Source: an uncultured Ignavibacteria bacterium (GTDB lineage Bacteria; Bacteroidota; Ignavibacteria; Tepidaquicellales; Tepidaquicellaceae). From it: a stretch of 27,069 nucleotides of DNA. The notes beneath the pieces were generated by a model, which was not told the DNA's origin, searched no databases, and saw nothing but the letters and a program-made list of their open reading frames with translations. Below, piece after piece: positions 8,517 to 17,000 of this stretch. The position numbers and the translations under genes are program-made. The stretch covers positions 1 through 27,069 of the forward strand of contig CALEVL010000040.1 in the NCBI GenBank assembly GCA_937924675.1, written 5' to 3'. Position 1 is the stretch's first letter. Each line of letters opens with the position of its first letter.

Positions 8517-8546
8517 CTGAGTCCCTGCAAAGCACTGGAGACTCAG
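8517..8546. repeat. GAGTC/GACTC hairpin
   Basis: Stem CTGAGTC/GACTCAG with loop CCTGCAAAGCACTGGA. It belongs to the same family as the hairpins at 8287, 9526 and 11954. Confidence 0.65.
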
Positions 8547-8564
8547 TCGCGGACAAAGAAGAAA

Positions 8565-8661
8565 GAATCCCGAAGGGATTCCATGTTTATAGAGATTCAT
8601 CATGATGATGCAACGACCCTGAAGGGGTCGCATATATTTACTTCTTTACAAATCACGCAAT
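8565..8661. repeat. About 97-bp repeat with GAATCCCGAAGGGATTC and CGACCCTGAAGGGGTCG palindromes, copy 1
   Basis: Recurs at 11683-11780 with few mismatches and one small indel. It contains two short palindromes separated by TTATAGARATTYATCA and ends at AATCACGCAAT. Confidence 0.7.
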
Positions 8662-8716
8662 ATGGTTACATTTAACATGATTCAATGCGCATGGTTAAGC
8701 CATCGAATCTACTGCC

Positions 8717-8747
8717 TTGACTGACTGAATTTATCTGCATACCTTTG
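8717..8747 (+). promoter_or_regulatory. Bacteroidota-type promoter of the toxin-antitoxin pair
   Basis: TTG (8717-8719), 20-nt spacer, TACCTTTG (8740-8747) fits the published Bacteroides/Flavobacterium consensus (TTG, 17-23 nt, TAnnTTTG). It predicts transcription from about 8751, giving about 10 nt of leader before the ATG at 8761. Whether this organism's sigma factor uses the same consensus is inferred. Confidence 0.5.
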
Positions 8748-8760
8748 CGCGGTGAAAAAA

Positions 8761-8964
8761 ATGCTTGATAAAAAAGAACTCATATCGGCAATGGAAACTC
8801 TTCCGGAAAATCCCTCACTCGAAGAAGTAATTGAGAAGATCATTTTACTTGAAAAGATCAATCAGGGCTTGGATGATGTGTTGAATGGTAGAACTTATAC
8901 TCATGAACAGGTAATGGAGATGATAAAAAGATGGTCAAAGTCAGATGGACGCAAAGAGCAGTAG
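8761..8964 (+). CDS. Small antitoxin partner of RelE/ParE toxin
   Basis: A 67-residue acidic protein from ATG 8761; a GTG at 8752 would add three residues but would leave no leader given the promoter at 8717. Predicted mostly helical (ENPSLEEVIEKIILLEKI, then a C-terminal YTHEQVMEMIKRW segment). Size, position directly upstream and a 34-nt overlap with the toxin gene are the main reasons for the antitoxin call. Such antitoxins bind the toxin and often repress their own promoter. No DNA-binding domain can be named with confidence. The pair is flanked on both sides by REP-like repeats. Confidence 0.75.
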   Translation: MLDKKELISAMETLPENPSLEEVIEKIILLEKINQGLDDVLNGRTYTHEQVMEMIKRWSKSDGRKEQ

Positions 8965-9224
8965 ATGATCTTGAACAGATTTACAAATTCATATCTCAGG
9001 AATCCCCGCACTTCGCTTCAGCAGAAATTCTGAAAATTCTTGACTGCGAAGAACTCATTCGCGAACACCCTAACAGCGGAAGGATAGTACCTGAAATCGG
9101 CAGCCCTAACATAAGAGAGATCATCAAAGGCAGTTACAGAGTTATCTATTCCTTTGAAGAAGCAGGATCTGCAAGTATTCTGACTGTATATCATTCGTCG
9201 CGATTGCTGAAAGGGATTGAGTGA
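8931..9224 (+). CDS. RelE/ParE superfamily toxin
   Basis: A 97-residue protein with the family pattern throughout: VRWTQRAVDDLEQIYKFIS at the N-terminus, an alpha-helical middle, HPNSGRIVPE, IREIIKGSYRVIYSF and a final VYHSSRLL. Members are mRNA interferases (RelE) or gyrase poisons (ParE). The DDLEQIYKFI helix and YHSSR end look more ParE-like, but the target cannot be decided from sequence. The start overlaps the antitoxin gene by 34 nt, consistent with translational coupling. It appears intact and full length. Confidence 0.88.
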   Translation: MVKVRWTQRAVDDLEQIYKFISQESPHFASAEILKILDCEELIREHPNSGRIVPEIGSPNIREIIKGSYRVIYSFEEAGSASILTVYHSSRLLKGIE

Positions 9225-9346
9225 ATTGATTCCGCCAATCTGCACACGTTTCGCTTATGCGCTAAATGTTGCAAACATATAATCCCCATAGCATCTGTTT
9301 ACAAATGCAAATCCCGAAGCGCAAGGATATTCCAACGGCGGCGTTG

Positions 9347-9422
9347 AATCCCAAAACCCCGAAGGGGTGAAATGATTATAGAATTATGATTGAAATGCGT
9401 ACAACCCCGAAGGGGTGACATT
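9347..9422. repeat. 76-bp repeat with paired CCCCGAAGGGG palindromes, copy 2
   Basis: Aligns without gaps to 8431-8506 with about four base differences; see that copy. Confidence 0.75.
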
Positions 9423-9525
9423 GTTCCATGCAGAAAATAATATCACCCCTTCGGGGCTAAAATGCTTGATGTATTTGTTCTACAATAATTTCAGCCCTTC
9501 GGGCTTTAATATTCTCTCAGAAGTT

Positions 9526-9655
9526 CCTGAGTACCGGCATTGCACCGGAGACTCAGGCACGGACAAGAAAGAGCAATTAGAAATTAAGAATTAGAAATTA
9601 GAAATATTTGTAGTGCTTATACTTCTGTAGCCCACGACTTTAATTGTGGCCTTAT
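9526..9655. repeat. Composite repeat, copy 2
   Basis: Stem CCTGAGT/ACTCAGG (9526-9557), then AGAGCAATTAGAAATTAAGA and the AT-rich block, then a decayed copy of the GCCCACG hairpin lacking its right arm and T-run. Compare 8287-8418. Confidence 0.7.
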
Positions 9656-9905
9656 GCTTTGGGACAACTATTTGCTTTAGAATTCTTATGATCAAATTAT
9701 CGGGAAAATTCGAAATTGCGTCCAAAGATTTTACCCCAATAAACTGTTAAATTTGTCCAAAAAGTGAGAATCTAAATTGCAGGATTCCGAAAAAGTCCTT
9801 AAAAAGAGTGGGAAAATCTGAAAAGTCGTCTTTGACTCTATCATCAATATGAGTTAGTTTAATCAGGAAAAAAACTTTATCCAATCAGAATTATCTCTGA
9901 AGTCC

Positions 9906-9913
9906 GAAAGGAG
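9906..9913 (+). promoter_or_regulatory. Shine-Dalgarno site of the gene at 9918
   Basis: GAAAGGAG ends 4 nt before the ATG and fixes the start at 9918. Confidence 0.7.
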
Positions 9914-9917
9914 AAAT

Positions 9918-11531
9918 ATGAAGACAAGAATTCCAAATTTATTCGTTGCCGGTTTCGTTGCACTCATTCTGCTTGCATTCACCATGCAAGATAAAAGCGG
10001 AAGATCATCTGAAAACGGAATAGAAAATATTACACTTGCAGTTGATTCGAAGTTGATTGACGGAAACAACATTACGGCCTGGTTCAGAAACAACGGCAGT
10101 TTTCACAGAGATCCTCAAACGGGTAATTCCGGACTTATGTGGCCAAGCGGTACCAATAAGTATCTTACGTACGCATCCGGCTTATGGCTTGCCGCAAAAT
10201 CCGGCAGTGATACACTCGTTGCTGTTGCAGAATATGTTTACGAATATCTTCCCGGCTATGTTGACAATAATGGAAATCCGCAGGGGAAAGATGATCCCGA
10301 CTATCATGTTTACAAGATAGTCAAAGGAGATACGCTTAGTGCTGACTATGTTAACTGGCCCGTTAACCAGGGTGCCTATCTCGACAGTCTGAACAAACCC
10401 TTTTTGCCGGGAAGCCAGACGCTGTTTTTTTCAATGACTGACGGCTATCCTGAATCACATTACAGTAATGCAGGGAGTACTGCTCCGATGAAAGCACAAG
10501 TACAGGTTACTGTGTGGTGTTATAATAATTCTTCTGAACCGGTCTTAAGAAATGTGAATTTCACGGAGTTCAAGATCATAAACAGAAGCAACCTTACATG
10601 GAATGATGCAATAATTACGATCTGGTCAGATGCCTGTTCAAGAGAGGACATTGCATTAGGTTGCGATTCTCTGAATGATATCTGTTTTGCTTTCTGCAAA
10701 CCTAATTCTTCTCAGTATGGAACACAACCACCCGCATTTGGATTTGTAGCTCTTCAGGGACCGGTAAGATATACCGGCAATGTGAATGACACGGTTTATT
10801 CATATGTGCCGGGTAAGAGCAGGAAGAGGATCAGAGTCGGATACAAGGAGGTGGATTTCAGTTCATTCTGTCCAAGGCAGAATTCAACCTATGGCGATCC
10901 GAGTAATTACAGAGAGACATACAACATAATGCAAGGCCTCACCAAAACCGGCATGCCTTATATCAATCCGTTCACCAATCAGCCGACAAAGTTTCCATAT
11001 TCCGGAGATCCCGAAACACAAACAGGCTGGCTCTGGCCAACATTCGGCAACGACAGATATAATATGAATTTCGGATTTACAGATCTGAATCCCGGAGATA
11101 CGCAGACAGTTGTAATCGCTAAACTTGTAAGTCAGGGAACCAATAACTTAAACAGTGTCACAAAGCTAAAGGCAGATGCTCAGTACATTAAGAAACTGTT
11201 TGAACAGAACTTCACCACTGTTGATGTTAAGCAACTTTCAAACATCATTCCGGAAGGTTTCAAACTCTATCAGAACTATCCGAACCCGTTCAATCCTGTT
11301 ACGAAGATAACATTCGATATCCCTTCACACGCAGGAAGCAATAATTCAGAAGTGAGATTAGTGATCTATAATTCTTTGGGTAATGAGGTTGCAACATTGC
11401 TGAACTCTAATCTCAGAGAAGGTAGATATGAAGTCGAATTCAACGGCAGCAATCTGCCAAGCGGGGTTTACTTCTGCCGGCTGATGTATGAAGGTAACTT
11501 TGCAACCGCAAAAATGTTGCTCTTAAAATAA
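9918..11531 (+). CDS. T9SS-tagged exported protein of unknown function
   Basis: A 537-residue protein. Residues 1-23 are a signal peptide or membrane anchor (KTRIPNLFVAGFVALILLAF). The body (about 30-435) resembles a family common in Ignavibacteria-type genomes, with a WFRNNGSF segment, GLMWPSGTNKY, ASGLWLAAK and later VNFTEFKIINRS and MNFGFTDLNPGDTQ. I know of no assigned function. The C-terminal 85 residues form a type A T9SS sorting domain: NYPNPFNPVTKITF, VIYNSLGNEVATLL, LPSGVYFCRL, ending KMLLLK. It should therefore be exported through T9SS. It stands alone between repeat-rich gaps and is convergent with the gene at 12043. Confidence 0.9.
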   Translation: MKTRIPNLFVAGFVALILLAFTMQDKSGRSSENGIENITLAVDSKLIDGNNITAWFRNNGSFHRDPQTGNSGLMWPSGTNKYLTYASGLWLAAKSGSDTLVAVAEYVYEYLPGYVDNNGNPQGKDDPDYHVYKIVKGDTLSADYVNWPVNQGAYLDSLNKPFLPGSQTLFFSMTDGYPESHYSNAGSTAPMKAQVQVTVWCYNNSSEPVLRNVNFTEFKIINRSNLTWNDAIITIWSDACSREDIALGCDSLNDICFAFCKPNSSQYGTQPPAFGFVALQGPVRYTGNVNDTVYSYVPGKSRKRIRVGYKEVDFSSFCPRQNSTYGDPSNYRETYNIMQGLTKTGMPYINPFTNQPTKFPYSGDPETQTGWLWPTFGNDRYNMNFGFTDLNPGDTQTVVIAKLVSQGTNNLNSVTKLKADAQYIKKLFEQNFTTVDVKQLSNIIPEGFKLYQNYPNPFNPVTKITFDIPSHAGSNNSEVRLVIYNSLGNEVATLLNSNLREGRYEVEFNGSNLPSGVYFCRLMYEGNFATAKMLLLK

Positions 11532-11682
11532 GTGAGGTTGTTCACTCCTGCTTCTTTGGCTTCTTAGTGGAATCAGGAATCTCATCCTGACGCCATTAGT
11601 TTACTTGTGTCGGTACGAAAGTCCAGACACCACAACGAAATGTTGCAGACAGATAATCCCCATAGCATCAATGTACAAATGT

Positions 11683-11780
11683 GAATCCCGAAGGGATTCC
11701 ATGTTTATAGAAATTTATCATAATGATGCAGCGACCCTGAAGGGGTCGCATATATTTGTTTGTTTCACAAATCATGCAAT
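11683..11780. repeat. 97-bp repeat, copy 2
   Basis: Matches 8565-8661, including both palindromes and the shared end at AATCAYGCAAT. Confidence 0.7.
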
Positions 11781-11953
11781 TGCAAGATCTCTATTATTCG
11801 ACCCCGTCGGGGTCGGGTGGTGATGCAGGTTCGTTGCTACAAACATGGGATGCCTTCGGCATCAAATTCGTTTATGAAATTCATGTTGCAAACATATAAT
11901 CCCCATAGTATCAATCTGCAAATGCAAATTCCGAATGAATGATCACAGATGCT

Positions 11954-11985
11954 CCTGAGTCCCGGCAAAGCACCGGAGACTCAGG
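11954..11985. repeat. GAGTC/GACTC hairpin
   Basis: Perfect 8-bp stem CCTGAGTC/GACTCAGG with loop CCGGCAAAGCACCGGA, itself partly complementary (CCGG ends). Followed by GCGCGGACAAGAAGA as in the other copies. Confidence 0.7.
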
Positions 11986-12042
11986 CGCGGACAAGAAGAT
12001 TTTGGGAACTTATTGTAAGAGCCTGGAGAAAGTTCTTCCAGC

Positions 12043-13539
12043 TTATTTAACAATTAGAGCCAGCTCATCTGCCTTTTGTAATAGCCAATCTTTGTGATAA
12101 AGCAGTCTTTCATTGTCCATAGTCTTTCTTGTGAATTCAACTTCTGAAGATTTATGAGTGCTTTTCATTTTAAGCAGTTGGGAATAATGCTTAAGAAAGT
12201 TCTTGACAGAGATTCTTGTGTCTTCTGAAATTTCTTTTGAATCAGAAGCATAATGTTTGAATGTATCTATAAGAAAATATGCAGGGTCTTCAAGATTAAG
12301 TTCATAGTAAATTTTCAGCATCAGAAATTTTACGTCGGTTTTGAGTCTTACAAGATCATATTTGACCTTTGATACATATTGCAGGGACTCTTCAAAATCT
12401 CCTCTGCCAAATTTTACAACAGCCATTGAAAAGTATTTCATATTGTCAACATATTCCGGCTGAAGTTCCTTTGTATGATCTTCAATGAATTTCTCAGCCC
12501 AGTCAAATTCATTTACTGCAACGGAGTGAATGACAGCACTTCTGTAAAATGCAGGATGCATAAAATCATCTTCAGAAACTTTGTATGCTCTATCTTCGAC
12601 ACAGAAGCTCATGATCTCAAATAGTTCTTTCCTTTTGACAACATTGCTAAATTCACTGCCTGAACTAAGGATGTTCATCATGTCAGCATAGAAAAAATTC
12701 TTTTCAAATTTTGAAATTCTGTCCCTGTTAGCTACAAAAATTTCCTTTGCCTTTCTGTAATATTCCAAGTCATTCCCATTGATGATGCTTTTGTATGTAT
12801 AATAGTTGAACAACAATTGAGGATATTTCTCATGAGTGCTGAAAGCTTCTATAGCTTTTTCAATGTCAATGGCCTCGATAACTCTGCCGGTAAAATCACT
12901 TTCCGGTTTTGCATTGTTATAGGTTTCTTCGAGATATTTGATCTTTGCAGTCCAGATCATGTTAAGGATGAACTGAGCTGAATTCCATTCAAAGGACTTT
13001 ATTCCCTGATCAAGAAATTTTTTGTAATCCAGAGTATAGGCAAAGTATCTTGTGTTAAGCTGCTCCAGCTGAAAGTATTCCAGTGCAACAGTAGCCGATT
13101 CCTGATTCATCATTGAAAGTTCTTTGTATGTTTCAGCAAGAAACTGATCGTAAAATTTGATTAGATTTCTGTCAAGGAATCCCCGCAGAATGGTTCTGTT
13201 TTTGAGCATCACATTATTCTTTATGCTCGAATGGTAGATAAATTCTGTGACTGCTTTCTGCAGAGTAGAAGAAATATTTCTAACCAAGTCCCTGTATTTT
13301 TTATCGCAAGAGTTCTCACCGGGATAGAGTTCAGTTATGATCAGCTCTTCACTTACTTTATCAGGAGGAAATTCCGGATAGTGCTTTTTGAGATAATTAA
13401 ACAAAGGCAGGGGATCCCTTTCCTTCTTAAAATATGGGGATTTAAGGAATTTCTCAAACTCAGACATTTCATTTTTTGAAAAGGTTCTCAGAAATGCTAT
13501 TAGCTTCGTATCTTTTTTGCCGGCAGGCTTATTCATCAT
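12043..13539 (-). CDS. Helical-repeat protein of unknown function, conserved in Bacteroidetes-type genomes
   Basis: 498 residues, no signal peptide, probably cytoplasmic. The N-terminus (KLIAFLRTFSKNEMSEFEKF, then LKSPYFKKERD, LFNYLKKHYPEF and ELYPGENSCDKKYRDL) matches a pattern I recognise from long hypothetical proteins of Bacteroidetes and Ignavibacteria. The rest is nearly all amphipathic helix pairs consistent with a TPR-like solenoid (for example YVDNMKYFSMAVVKF). No catalytic motif is visible. The start at 13539 is preceded by a TAATTTTG promoter element about 17 nt upstream, implying a leader of only about 13 nt; MM at the start leaves 13536 as an alternative. It is divergent from the small gene at 13698. 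Confidence 0.85.
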   Translation of the reverse strand: MMNKPAGKKDTKLIAFLRTFSKNEMSEFEKFLKSPYFKKERDPLPLFNYLKKHYPEFPPDKVSEELIITELYPGENSCDKKYRDLVRNISSTLQKAVTEFIYHSSIKNNVMLKNRTILRGFLDRNLIKFYDQFLAETYKELSMMNQESATVALEYFQLEQLNTRYFAYTLDYKKFLDQGIKSFEWNSAQFILNMIWTAKIKYLEETYNNAKPESDFTGRVIEAIDIEKAIEAFSTHEKYPQLLFNYYTYKSIINGNDLEYYRKAKEIFVANRDRISKFEKNFFYADMMNILSSGSEFSNVVKRKELFEIMSFCVEDRAYKVSEDDFMHPAFYRSAVIHSVAVNEFDWAEKFIEDHTKELQPEYVDNMKYFSMAVVKFGRGDFEESLQYVSKVKYDLVRLKTDVKFLMLKIYYELNLEDPAYFLIDTFKHYASDSKEISEDTRISVKNFLKHYSQLLKMKSTHKSSEVEFTRKTMDNERLLYHKDWLLQKADELALIVK

Positions 13540-13555
13540 GTAATTTTTTTCGTTA

Positions 13556-13563
13556 CAAAATTA
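13556..13563 (-). promoter_or_regulatory. Candidate -7 promoter element of the gene at 13539
   Basis: On the minus strand this reads TAATTTTG, a full match to TAnnTTTG. The -33 TTG is imperfect (TTA about 21 nt upstream). Geometry relative to the start codon is like that at 8740 and 13673. Confidence 0.4.
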
Positions 13564-13650
13564 GTCACAAAAAGCCGTAAAAACTAATGTTTTTACTCCG
13601 TTTCAACAGATTCCAATAAATCATTTCGATATTATCTGTACAAAGTTTCT

Positions 13651-13680
13651 TTGCAAGGTCATTTCTGCTCCGTTAATTTG
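13651..13680 (+). promoter_or_regulatory. Candidate promoter of the 65-residue gene
   Basis: TTG (13651-13653), 19-nt spacer, TTAATTTG (13673-13680), one mismatch to TAnnTTTG. It predicts a leader of about 14 nt before ATG 13698. Confidence 0.35.
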
Positions 13681-13697
13681 CAGTCAAAATTAAGTTC

Positions 13698-13895
13698 ATG
13701 GATGACAATAATCTGAAGCAGCTTCTTGAAAAATTGAGGACTAAAGTAAAAGATTCTTCCGGAAAGATCAGAGAAGATGAACTTATAAACATGATTAATG
13801 TGATCGCAAAAACGGAAATGGAATTGAGGCGTAATGAAAATGGAAACACTGAAGAGTTCGTGAAAGAGATTTTGAAATTTGTTAATGAAGATTGA
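13698..13895 (+). CDS. Small charged helical protein, unknown
   Basis: 65 residues starting MDDNNLKQLLEKLRTKV and ending LKFVNED. It is highly charged, cysteine-free, with heptad-like leucine/isoleucine spacing suggesting two helices or a short coiled coil. It sits divergently from the helical-repeat gene and has a candidate promoter with a short leader. Codon use is like that of its neighbours. I do not recognise a family. Charged composition and the promoter support a real gene, but at this length chance cannot be excluded. Confidence 0.6.
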   Translation: MDDNNLKQLLEKLRTKVKDSSGKIREDELINMINVIAKTEMELRRNENGNTEEFVKEILKFVNED

Positions 13896-14093
13896 AAACT
13901 GAACATACAATCCTAAGAACTGAATCTTTCAAACAACATTTGCAGAATCAAACTCGCAAAATCTATTTGAAAGAAAATTTGAGATGAAGTCAATTAAATT
14001 ATAAACCAAAAATACAATCACATGAAAAAAGATCTAACGGAAATTTGCAGTGATCATTCTGCTTCAGCGAAAGCTTCCGGATACAAATCCGAA

Positions 14094-17000
14094 ATGAAAC
14101 AACTGACATCAATTTTATTACTGCTGATCAGCTTAATCACATCAGGTCTGAATGCTCAGTCAGACAGGATACTGAACAACAATGGAGTAGATTATACCAG
14201 AAATTTCCCTATGGGTATGACCAATGATGTTTTGAATGAAATTATCAATCTGCCTAAAGGTGCGATTGACAATTACCGCGGACCGGAAGTAACAGATCAG
14301 AGTGGCGGACCGGATGCTTACGGATATAAATGGATAGACAGTGATGACCCGGGTGGACCTGTTTACAACTGGGTAGAAATTTCCGGAGTCGGAACTCCAA
14401 TCACAAGCTGGACTAACGGATATGATGACGGCTATACTGTCATTGCTTTGCCTTTTGCTTTTCCATTTTACGGGACAAGTTATAATAATCTGAAAATCTG
14501 CACGAACGGCTGGGTATCATTTGATGTTGCTTCAACAAGTGCTGTTTACAATAATATTCCAATACCAGATGCTTCAGATCCAAATAATGCAATTTTCCCG
14601 TTTTGGGATGACCTGTATATTGAAACAGGTGCTGTTTATTATTATAACGATGTTGCCAATGACAGATTTATTATTCAGTATAACAATGTCCCGCACTATT
14701 CCGGCGGCTCAGAAGGACCCGGACCTTATACATTTGAAGTTATCTTAAATAAAGACGGAAAAATTTTATTTCAGTATAAGAGTGTGCTTGATCCGTTAAC
14801 ATCAAATACAATCGGCATTGAAAATTCAGCAGGAACAGACGGATTGCAGTTAGTCTATAACAATACTTATGTCAAGAATAATTTAGCAGTAATGATTTCG
14901 ATAGCGCCTCCGAAGATTACTTCATTCTCACCTTTAAGCGGAAATATAGGCTCAACTGTATTAATTAACGGCGAAGGATTTAACACAACTCCGGCAATGA
15001 ATACAGTATATTTTGGGTCAGTAAAAGCTATTGTTACTGCAGCATCAGCTACGACCCTTACAGTAACAGTTCCGGTCAGTTCAAATTATCAGAGTATTAG
15101 TGTCACTAATATGGCGTTCAATCTGACCGGCTATTCTAATTTACCTTTCAATATTACATTCCCCGGTGGCTGTAAACCGGATTTTGATGCAGGCTTTACA
15201 TATCTGAATTCGGCTTTCGGTCCGAGAAATATTGAAACAGTTGATTTTGACGGAGATGGAAATTCTGATATACTTCTCTCAAGTTATACAGGTGCTTCTG
15301 TTGGTGTTATAAGGGTTACTTCTTCAGGAGGAAACCTGACTTTAGCTCCGAGAATAAATTTTGCAATTGGAACTGCACCTGAAAATATTACCACAGGTGA
15401 TATTGACGGTGACGGTAAGCAGGATATAATTGTAATGAGATATTTTTCCGAATTAATTTCTGTATTTCTTAATACTTCAACACCCGGAAATATAAGCTTT
15501 GCTCCATATGTTAATATCACAGTTGGTAATGTGGGCGATCGATCCCTTTCTGTAAGTATCAGTGACTTTAACGGAGATGGAAAACCTGATCTGGCATCAG
15601 CCAATTGGAGAAGTTCGGGAAGTTATTTCATGTCAGTTCTTACGAATAAATCCACTCCGGGAGTAATAAGTTTTGATCCAAAGATTGATCTCGCAGCATT
15701 AGATCAACCTCTTTATGTCAGCACAGGGGATGTTGACGGTGATGGAAAGAAAGATATTGCATTAGCAACTTCCGGCTCAAATATTTCCGTTTACAGAAAT
15801 ACAACTTCAAGTAACACACTTAGCTTTGCAGCGCCTGTAAATTTTGCCGGTGGTATTGTTATGAGAGAAATGGTATTTGGCGATATTGACGGAGACAATA
15901 AAGGTGACTTAGTAGCAGCAAGTGTGAACCCGGGAAGTATAACAATTTTAAGAAACACATCATCACCTGGAAATATTAGTTTTGCTGCGAAAGTTGATTT
16001 CGGTGCCGGTGGATTCGGAGTCAGATCAGTAAGACTTGGTGATATTGACGGTGATTCAAAAGTTGATGCTTCAATTGGATATGAAAACAAAACAATTGTC
16101 TCAATATTCAGAAACATATCGTCAACAGGTGTTGTAAATTTTGAGAATAAAATTGATTACTCTCCTGCTTCAACATCGAATTCATATTGTACTGCTTTGG
16201 GGGATTTGAACCAGGATGGCAGGCCTGAATTGCTTGCAGGCAATTTTAACGGAACAAACCTCACAATTTATAAGAATAAAGCTATTGCCGCTTCGCTTCA
16301 AACAAGTATGCTGGGGAACGGAAACCCTGTTGTGAACGGATCGGTAACTCCCGGTCTGGCAAATCATACCGACTTTGGATATACAAGTTTAAACACTCCT
16401 GTTATAAGAACATTTACTATGCAGAATACAAGTACTGACAGTTTAAATATAAACAGTATTTCTACATCAGGCGGTGATTCAGCTTTGTTTACAGCGGGAA
16501 GTATTTCTCCTGCAGGTAAGATTGCTCCGGGAACATCAAAAACGTTTACAGTTACATTTAATACACCAACATTTGGAACAAAAAACACAATTGTAAAAGT
16601 AAGTTCTGAAATTTTGTCCGGTACTCTGTGTAATACTCAGCAGAGTTATACTTTTGCAGTAAGAGGAGAAGCCGGCACTCCTCCTGTAATTTCAGCATCC
16701 CAGGATACTATCGTTTCAACCTTATTGGTTGGTTCAAATACAGAAACCAAAAATTTGAGTATTGGAAACTCCGGAACTGCTTCATTATACTGGTCGCTGG
16801 CAGAAAACCATCCTCTATCAAGACCTACGGCTGCATCCGTAACAAATCATAATTTTACCGACAAAGAAGTAAATGAAATCATAAATAATCCTAAAGGATC
16901 AAGTGATAAGTTCAAAGGAGCCGAGGTTACTGACCGTTCAGGCGGACCGGATGCATTCGGATACAGATGGATTGACAGCGATTCAGCGGGCGGACCGGTA

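Larger units (their letters stand above)
9225..9917. other. Repeat-dense intergenic region
   Basis: No gene seen. From left to right: a TGTTGCAAACATATAATCCC block (9266 on) that recurs near 11641 and 11884; the 76-bp repeat (9347-9422); inverted CACCCCTTCGGGG and AGCCCTTCGGGCT palindromes (9447-9506); the composite repeat (9526-9655); then about 250 bp of AT-rich DNA leading to the gene at 9918. Confidence 0.6.
11532..12042. other. Intergenic region between convergent genes, filled with palindromic repeats
   Basis: No gene supported. Holds the TAATCCCCATAGCATCAA-type block (11641 on), the 97-bp repeat (11683-11780), CGACCCCGTCGGGGTCG (11800-11816), GATGCCTTCGGCATC (11849-11863) and the hairpin at 11954-11985. 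No T-run terminator was found for either convergent gene; these hairpins may serve both. Confidence 0.55.

Noticed and set aside
8420..9510. Possible CRISPR array from repeated CCCCGAAGGGG units
   Set aside because: Repeats are short palindromes at irregular spacing, the intervening DNA is itself repeated rather than unique, and no cas gene is present.
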